Part shown: positions 59,877 through 64,000 of the stretch, in pieces
Position numbering within the stretch: the stretch's first letter is position 1
Layout: every line of letters begins with the position of its first letter
Assembly (NCBI GenBank): GCA_015069285.1
Contig: SVIX01000002.1
Coordinates: forward strand, 18,335-82,334
Direction of reading: 5' to 3'
Origin: Clostridiales bacterium
Lineage (GTDB): Bacteria > Bacillota > Clostridia > Christensenellales > Borkfalkiaceae
DNA length: 64,000 bases
Notes under the pieces: generated by a model
Databases searched by the model: none
Told to the model about the DNA's origin: nothing
Seen by the model: only the letters and a program-made list of their open reading frames with translations
Translations under genes and position numbers: made by a program

Positions 59877-61382
59877 TTATTTTAATAATTCGTCGGCGTT
59901 CGTGCCCGTTTCCCGTTCCTTTATAAACAAGAAATATATTCCGATTAACAACCCGAACAGTAGGTACGACACTAAGACGATACCCAAACCGTTCGCATCA
60001 AAGTTCCCGTTCGGGAATAACAGCTCCACTACGCCAAACACTTCAATCACCGCTATCAAAACAGGCACGACGAATTTTATCATAACGCTGATAAAGCCTT
60101 CCAACTTCCCAAATTTGTTCCCGTCTGCCGTCAATTCGTTAATCGCCTGTTTAGGTCCGATAAACCACCCCACCGCTATGCAAGACAGCAACGCGCATAT
60201 CGGCATGAATATGGTGTTAGTGACCGTGTCGAGAAAAGACAGCCAATCCAGCCCAAAAATCGTCATTTGCGCCTTTCCTGTAAGCAAATACCCAAGTGAA
60301 ATGGAAACGGGGATAGATACGGCGAAAGTAATAAGCGTAATAGCGCCCGCGGCGATTTTACGGGAAATTTTGAATTTTTGAATAACAAACTGGCTCGCTA
60401 CCTCAATAATGGAAATTACCGAAGTCACGGCGGCAATCACAACCATCGCAAAAAAGAAAAATTCTATGATATTGCCTATATAACCGATACTTTCAAACAC
60501 TTTGGGTAGCGTTTCAAACATAAGCATAATACCGTTTAAATCGAGCGTGCTCGTATCAATACCCGCTTTGCTCGTGAAATGAAAGACGGCAGGAAAAATA
60601 GCAAGCCCTGCAAGCAACGCCACCATTGTATCGAATACGCAAATCATACCCGTGGATTTTACGATATTGATTTCTTTGCCCGTGTACGAGCCGTACACAA
60701 TCATTGCGCCCATACCTAAAGATAAGGAATAGAACGCCTGCCCCAACGCCGCCAACAGCGTAGAGAAAGAAACTTTGGAAAAATCGGGAATAAGATAATA
60801 GGAAAGACCTTCTTTTACTCCCTCACCGAGGCAAAGCACGAATATAACAACGGCAACGAGCAAAATAAACAGCGCGGGCATCAACACCTTAGACGCCTTT
60901 TCTATACCGCCCTTTACGCCAGCCATAACGACGACGAGCGCCAACGCCATAAAAATTGCGGTAAATAAAATCACCTGCCAGCTTTCCCCAGCAAAATCGC
61001 CTAAATTATCGGCGTTGCCCCAAAAGGAATTCGTGGCGAACCTGACGGTGTAACCGCCCAAAACGGAATAATAACACACGATAATCGTCGGCACGACAAT
61101 GGCAATCAAGCCAATCCAGCCGAGGTTTTTATTTATCTTCTTGAACGCCGTAATCGGGTTTGCCTGCGCGCGCCGTCCGATAAAGATTTCACAAATCATA
61201 GTAACTGCGCCGATTAACAGCACGCATGCCACATATAAAAACACGAACACCGCGCCACCGTTTTCCGCCGTTTTATAAGGAAACGCCCATAAATTGCCAA
61301 GCCCTACAGCCGAACCTGCCGCCGCTAAAATAAAGCCGATAGCGCTCGTAAAGCCACCCTTCTTTGATTTCGTTTGTTCCAT
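59877..61382 (-). CDS. Sodium-dependent neurotransmitter:sodium symporter (NSS/SNF family)
   Basis: Na+-coupled amino-acid or amine transporter with LeuT fold. TM1 carries the unwound Na+-site motif GSAVGLGNLWAFPYKTAENGG near residue 23. The next helices contain IVCYYSVLGGYTVRFA, and about eleven to twelve membrane segments are present. At 501 residues it matches bacterial NSS proteins. The track start at 61484 is not supported: the promoter TTGACT-17-TATAAT at 61416-61444 lies inside the longer ORF, so the ATG at 61382 (GGTGTT site upstream) is chosen. The substrate is unknown. Confidence 0.93.
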   Translation of the reverse strand: MEQTKSKKGGFTSAIGFILAAAGSAVGLGNLWAFPYKTAENGGAVFVFLYVACVLLIGAVTMICEIFIGRRAQANPITAFKKINKNLGWIGLIAIVVPTIIVCYYSVLGGYTVRFATNSFWGNADNLGDFAGESWQVILFTAIFMALALVVVMAGVKGGIEKASKVLMPALFILLVAVVIFVLCLGEGVKEGLSYYLIPDFSKVSFSTLLAALGQAFYSLSLGMGAMIVYGSYTGKEINIVKSTGMICVFDTMVALLAGLAIFPAVFHFTSKAGIDTSTLDLNGIMLMFETLPKVFESIGYIGNIIEFFFFAMVVIAAVTSVISIIEVASQFVIQKFKISRKIAAGAITLITFAVSIPVSISLGYLLTGKAQMTIFGLDWLSFLDTVTNTIFMPICALLSCIAVGWFIGPKQAINELTADGNKFGKLEGFISVMIKFVVPVLIAVIEVFGVVELLFPNGNFDANGLGIVLVSYLLFGLLIGIYFLFIKERETGTNADELLK

Positions 61383-61415
61383 AACAACACCTAATTGCAA
61401 GTATAAAGTTTTATT

Positions 61416-61444
61416 ATTATACCAAACCCAAGCGAATAAGTCAA
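61416..61444 (-). promoter_or_regulatory. Promoter of the NSS symporter gene
   Basis: Minus-strand TTGACT (61439-61444), 17-base spacer and perfect TATAAT (61416-61421), with a leader of about 27 bases before the chosen ATG. Confidence 0.75.
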
Positions 61445-61525
61445 TAAAAAGCTTACCTATAACATAAAATCCTACCTCTGTCATTTTGGAAGTGACAAAG
61501 AAACCGTTATTGCTAGGGCGGTTAC

Positions 61526-61620
61526 CCTCTCACCCGTCATTGCGAGTGGGCGCAGTTGCCGTGGCAATCTCTTTCTTTCACGGGATTACTTCGTCGCTTT
61601 CGCTCCTCGTAATGACAGGG
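61526..61620. repeat. Dispersed palindromic repeat of the GTCATTGCGAG type
   Basis: About 95 bases with imperfect terminal inverted repeats. GTCATTGCGAG (61536-61546) opposes CTCGTAATGAC near the right end (61606-61616), flanked by CCCT/AGGG. The interior reads GCCGTGGCAATCTC and GGGATTACTTCGTCGCTTTCG. This is the layout of a repeat I recall from many unrelated bacterial genomes (GTCATTGCGAGG...CAATCTC...CTCGCAATGAC). It is non-coding and may be a MITE-like or REP-like element. It is the only copy in the window. Confidence 0.65.
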
Positions 61621-61647
61621 TATGAAAAACGGATAAACAAAAAACAA

Positions 61648-61674
61648 CAATCGGCGTGGTTTCCACGCCGATTG
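61648..61674 (-). terminator. Terminator after the large secreted protein gene
   Basis: CAATCGGCGTGG (61648-61659) pairs perfectly with CCACGCCGATTG (61663-61674). T-rich flanks on both strands. It lies 47 bases past the stop of the minus-strand gene and separates it from the repeat element. Confidence 0.85.
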
Positions 61675-61721
61675 CGTTTTTTACTCTTCTATGAATAGAA
61701 AAGCGTTTTGTGTTTGGTTAC

Positions 61722-64000
61722 TTATGCCGAAAGCTTGTCGACAACCGTACCCGTCTTATCGACGAGCTTAAAGGTGCTTCCTTGGGCAATGTCATAATAG
61801 CGATCCTCGTTCTGATACGACTTACCAAGCTTGGAGGCGTCCGTTTTCTCCTCTTCGTAAGACATCGTTTTATAGCCCGTGAAGAACGTACCCGTCGTCG
61901 AGATCGTTACGTTATCCAATGTAAGACAGCCGTTTCTCGTAAGCGAAAGAGGGCTTGCTGTCAATTCTGGCAGCGTCCCGACATCGAAAGACAACATCGT
62001 ATCTTTCATCGTGATTTTTGCACCTGCAAAAGAACTCAACACGGCGTTCCCAGCCCACGTCTCGAACCAGGGCTTTGACCAAGCATCGTAATTCAATTTA
62101 ACTTTCCAGTCGCAATTCTCGATCGTTAAGCCGCTCACAAACGTACCAAACGTAGCGTAATTATAGACTTGTAAGACGCCTGTGAAATTCTTGATCGTAT
62201 GCGTAATATTGACTGCATAACCCGAGTTCGAACCAAACCAACCGTACATTTGATAGGTACCAACCGTCATACCGAAACCTAAACCGTTCAGTACACTACC
62301 CTCCGCAGGAAGTGCCGCAGTGTTGTTCGGAGGCTGCTTCACGTTGGTAGTGAGCACGGCGTATTTTGCCGTTCTCGTCTTAAAGTATTCGAAAAATTCC
62401 GCGTCGCTATCGATTACGAGGTCTGCATAAGCAGCGTACGCGCCGTAAATGCCTTTATCGGTAATAACTACTACGTCTTTTTCACCAGTCATATTGTCAT
62501 ACGTAATAACGCCGTCCGCATACGTAAATTCTTTCTCCTCGAAAAGGAATCTGGTACCCATAGGAACTACTGCTAAAACACTCGTAGGCGTGCCTTCAAA
62601 ATCCGCGTCTAAATCGGTGAGCTTGAGTTTATTAGACTCTACGGAAATATACTCAGTATTCGTATTTTTAACGTTTAAATCGGTTTTGTCAAATACGGTA
62701 ACCTTACCTTCACCAATTTGAGGTATCGTCGAATTCATCGTACCGTTGGTTATAACGGTTACGTTATCAAGAGTATTTTTCTTTTCGTTACCCTTCGTCC
62801 AGTTCAAAGCAACGTTTTTAAAGTCATCAGTCGTATAAAGCGTAATCGTACAATTTTTGAAGGTATTATTATCTCCATCCGAATCGCCTGTCAATAACAT
62901 GCCTTTCTCAAAGAAATTAGCCGCTTCCGCAGTTGCATGTACCGTTACGTTTTCAAAAAGAGAGTTGAATACGTTTCGTCCGAAGATAGAATCATCATAA
63001 AAACGTCCGGTTTCAATCACTACGTTCTTGACGGTATAATTATTTATCGGCTGCGTACCGCACCAACCATTTAAAAATCTCATACCCCACATTTTATGAC
63101 CTAAGCCGTTAAACGTTGCACCTACAAGGGGAGCTATCGTAAGGTGATGGTTTACTTGATAACCTGTATTAAGCCCGTCGATATCCGCTACCAATACCGC
63201 ATATTTTGCAGTAGTGGCATTTTTCGTAATCGTATGCGTACCAATATCCACATTCCAAAAGACACCAGAAGAATTTTCTTGATAGAAATGGAAGTCTGCG
63301 AGAGTCCTAATAACAGCGTCGGATGCGATTACGTCTAAGTAATAGGTATCGTCTGCCGTAAGGAGCGCGTATTTTCTTTCGCCTGCGGTGAGCGTACCGT
63401 TAAAGTCAACTTTTACGGGCGTACCTTCCGTTACGTCGTAAACGTGGTCATAACCCTGAAGACTTTCGCCTTGAACAACTGCGTTGCTTTCTTCGGTTGC
63501 GATAACCGTTTCAACGTCACCGTTCTTAGAAGTTACTTCGTCTACCGCAATTTCTTTGGTAGCGGTCAAAAGACCTGCTTTTGCGGTGAACGTTGCGCCC
63601 TTGTCGTTAAGCGTTTGCGCCGAACCGTTCGTAAAGGTTACATTTGCCTTGTCCGCTTCGTCTACCGTCAATACGATATCCAAACCGATATCCACGGTCG
63701 TCGTTGCAGATACGCTATAGGTGTGCAACAATTTTTGTTGGTCGGGCGTGTTTATAACGAGTTGGGGATTTACTTCCGTATACGCATTCTCAAGCGTTAC
63801 TACTTCGCCACCGTCCTTTTGATAACCGCCTTCTACTTCTACGTAGCCTGCTTTCAAAACGAAACCTTTCTTGATGAAATCGTTCATAATCGTCTTGTTG
63901 GTTTCGTCCGTATCGTAAAGACCGGAGTTAAGCGCGCGGGAAGATACGTTGGTTACGCTACGGGAAATGTCCGAAAGCGAATCAAACGTTGCGTAGGTAC
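61722..64000 (-). CDS. Large secreted repeat protein, 5' end cut by the window edge
   Basis: The track's start at 63887 is not real. The same frame stays open to the window edge (...NSGLYDTDETNKTIMNDF), so the N-terminus lies beyond 64000. The visible 758 residues contain two related modules with KYAVLVADIDGLN...ATFNGLGHKMWGM and KYAVLTTNVKQ...SVLNGLGFGMTVG, each followed by beta-strand/turn stretches (NVTVHATAEAANFFEKG) typical of parallel beta-helix adhesins. They resemble the module in the secreted protein at 9.4-11 kb. There is no LPXTG or C-terminal anchor. Function unknown, probably a surface adhesin or glycan-interacting protein. Confidence 0.8.
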   Translation of the reverse strand, partial: TYATFDSLSDISRSVTNVSSRALNSGLYDTDETNKTIMNDFIKKGFVLKAGYVEVEGGYQKDGGEVVTLENAYTEVNPQLVINTPDQQKLLHTYSVSATTTVDIGLDIVLTVDEADKANVTFTNGSAQTLNDKGATFTAKAGLLTATKEIAVDEVTSKNGDVETVIATEESNAVVQGESLQGYDHVYDVTEGTPVKVDFNGTLTAGERKYALLTADDTYYLDVIASDAVIRTLADFHFYQENSSGVFWNVDIGTHTITKNATTAKYAVLVADIDGLNTGYQVNHHLTIAPLVGATFNGLGHKMWGMRFLNGWCGTQPINNYTVKNVVIETGRFYDDSIFGRNVFNSLFENVTVHATAEAANFFEKGMLLTGDSDGDNNTFKNCTITLYTTDDFKNVALNWTKGNEKKNTLDNVTVITNGTMNSTIPQIGEGKVTVFDKTDLNVKNTNTEYISVESNKLKLTDLDADFEGTPTSVLAVVPMGTRFLFEEKEFTYADGVITYDNMTGEKDVVVITDKGIYGAYAAYADLVIDSDAEFFEYFKTRTAKYAVLTTNVKQPPNNTAALPAEGSVLNGLGFGMTVGTYQMYGWFGSNSGYAVNITHTIKNFTGVLQVYNYATFGTFVSGLTIENCDWKVKLNYDAWSKPWFETWAGNAVLSSFAGAKITMKDTMLSFDVGTLPELTASPLSLTRNGCLTLDNVTISTTGTFFTGYKTMSYEEEKTDASKLGKSYQNEDRYYDIAQGSTFKLVDKTGTVVDKLSA

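Noticed and set aside
1-64000. CRISPR array, prophage, integrase or transposase
   Set aside because: No regularly spaced direct repeats, cas genes, phage structural genes or transposase motifs were seen.

Overview
The window looks like a chromosomal segment of a strictly anaerobic Bacillota, most likely an uncultured gut-type clostridial lineage. The evidence is the miaB-mutS-mutL-miaA order, whiA next to dnaE, a Re-type citrate synthase, many ferredoxin-type proteins, and clean TTGACA/TATAAT promoters with AGGAGG-type ribosome binding sites. The DNA is moderately AT-rich but visibly rich in CpG. Almost all genes lie on the minus strand. The exceptions are a class A PBP, a LysR regulator, an adenine deaminase and tRNA-Ala. 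I cannot place the organism below class from the sequence alone.

Layout: 0-7 kb is the mismatch-repair/tRNA-modification operon miaB-mutS-mutL-miaA. 7-11.3 kb holds a bifunctional PBP facing a secreted repeat protein, which is preceded by a 52-residue peptide gene. 11.3-11.5 kb is tRNA-Ser(CGA). 11.5-24.1 kb is a single 12-gene operon: malate-type dehydrogenase, fumarase, HdrB, HdrC, HdrA, MvhD, three Flx/sulfhydrogenase-like electron-input subunits, an anchor-less fumarate reductase (FrdB, FrdA), and a short AspT/YidE-type transporter. 24.2-31 kb holds a DUF308-like membrane protein, a structured non-coding stretch, two phosphofructokinases and DnaE. 31-38.3 kb holds WhiA, a PHP phosphatase, MurB, NagA, a ROK-like kinase and a phosphohexomutase. 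38.3-44.9 kb holds two polytopic membrane proteins and the Re-citrate synthase/aconitase/isocitrate dehydrogenase operon. 45-48.4 kb holds YggS, a YiiX-like papain-fold protein, an SDR and LysR. 48.5-55.5 kb is an ABC-exporter-type operon with a YwaF-ABC ATPase fusion and a large lipoprotein. 55.7-64 kb holds adenine deaminase, an acetyltransferase-like protein, an FNT channel, tRNA-Ala(CGC), a Na+ symporter, a dispersed palindromic repeat and a large secreted protein cut by the window edge.

The most interesting part is the 11.5-24.1 kb operon. It reads as a soluble, flavin-based electron-bifurcating NAD(P)H:fumarate reductase. NAD(P)H would enter at the FlxA-like subunit and pass through FlxB/FlxC-like proteins and MvhD to HdrA. 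There, low-potential electrons would go to ferredoxin and high-potential electrons via HdrC/HdrB to FrdB/FrdA and fumarate. The same operon encodes a dehydrogenase with a malate-type specificity residue, fumarase and a dicarboxylate/amino-acid-type exchanger. The whole malate-to-succinate branch is therefore one transcription unit. Together with the Re-citrate synthase operon 20 kb away this gives a horseshoe-shaped TCA pathway. The FlxC-like gene shows an apparent one-base insertion in an A5 run close to its start.
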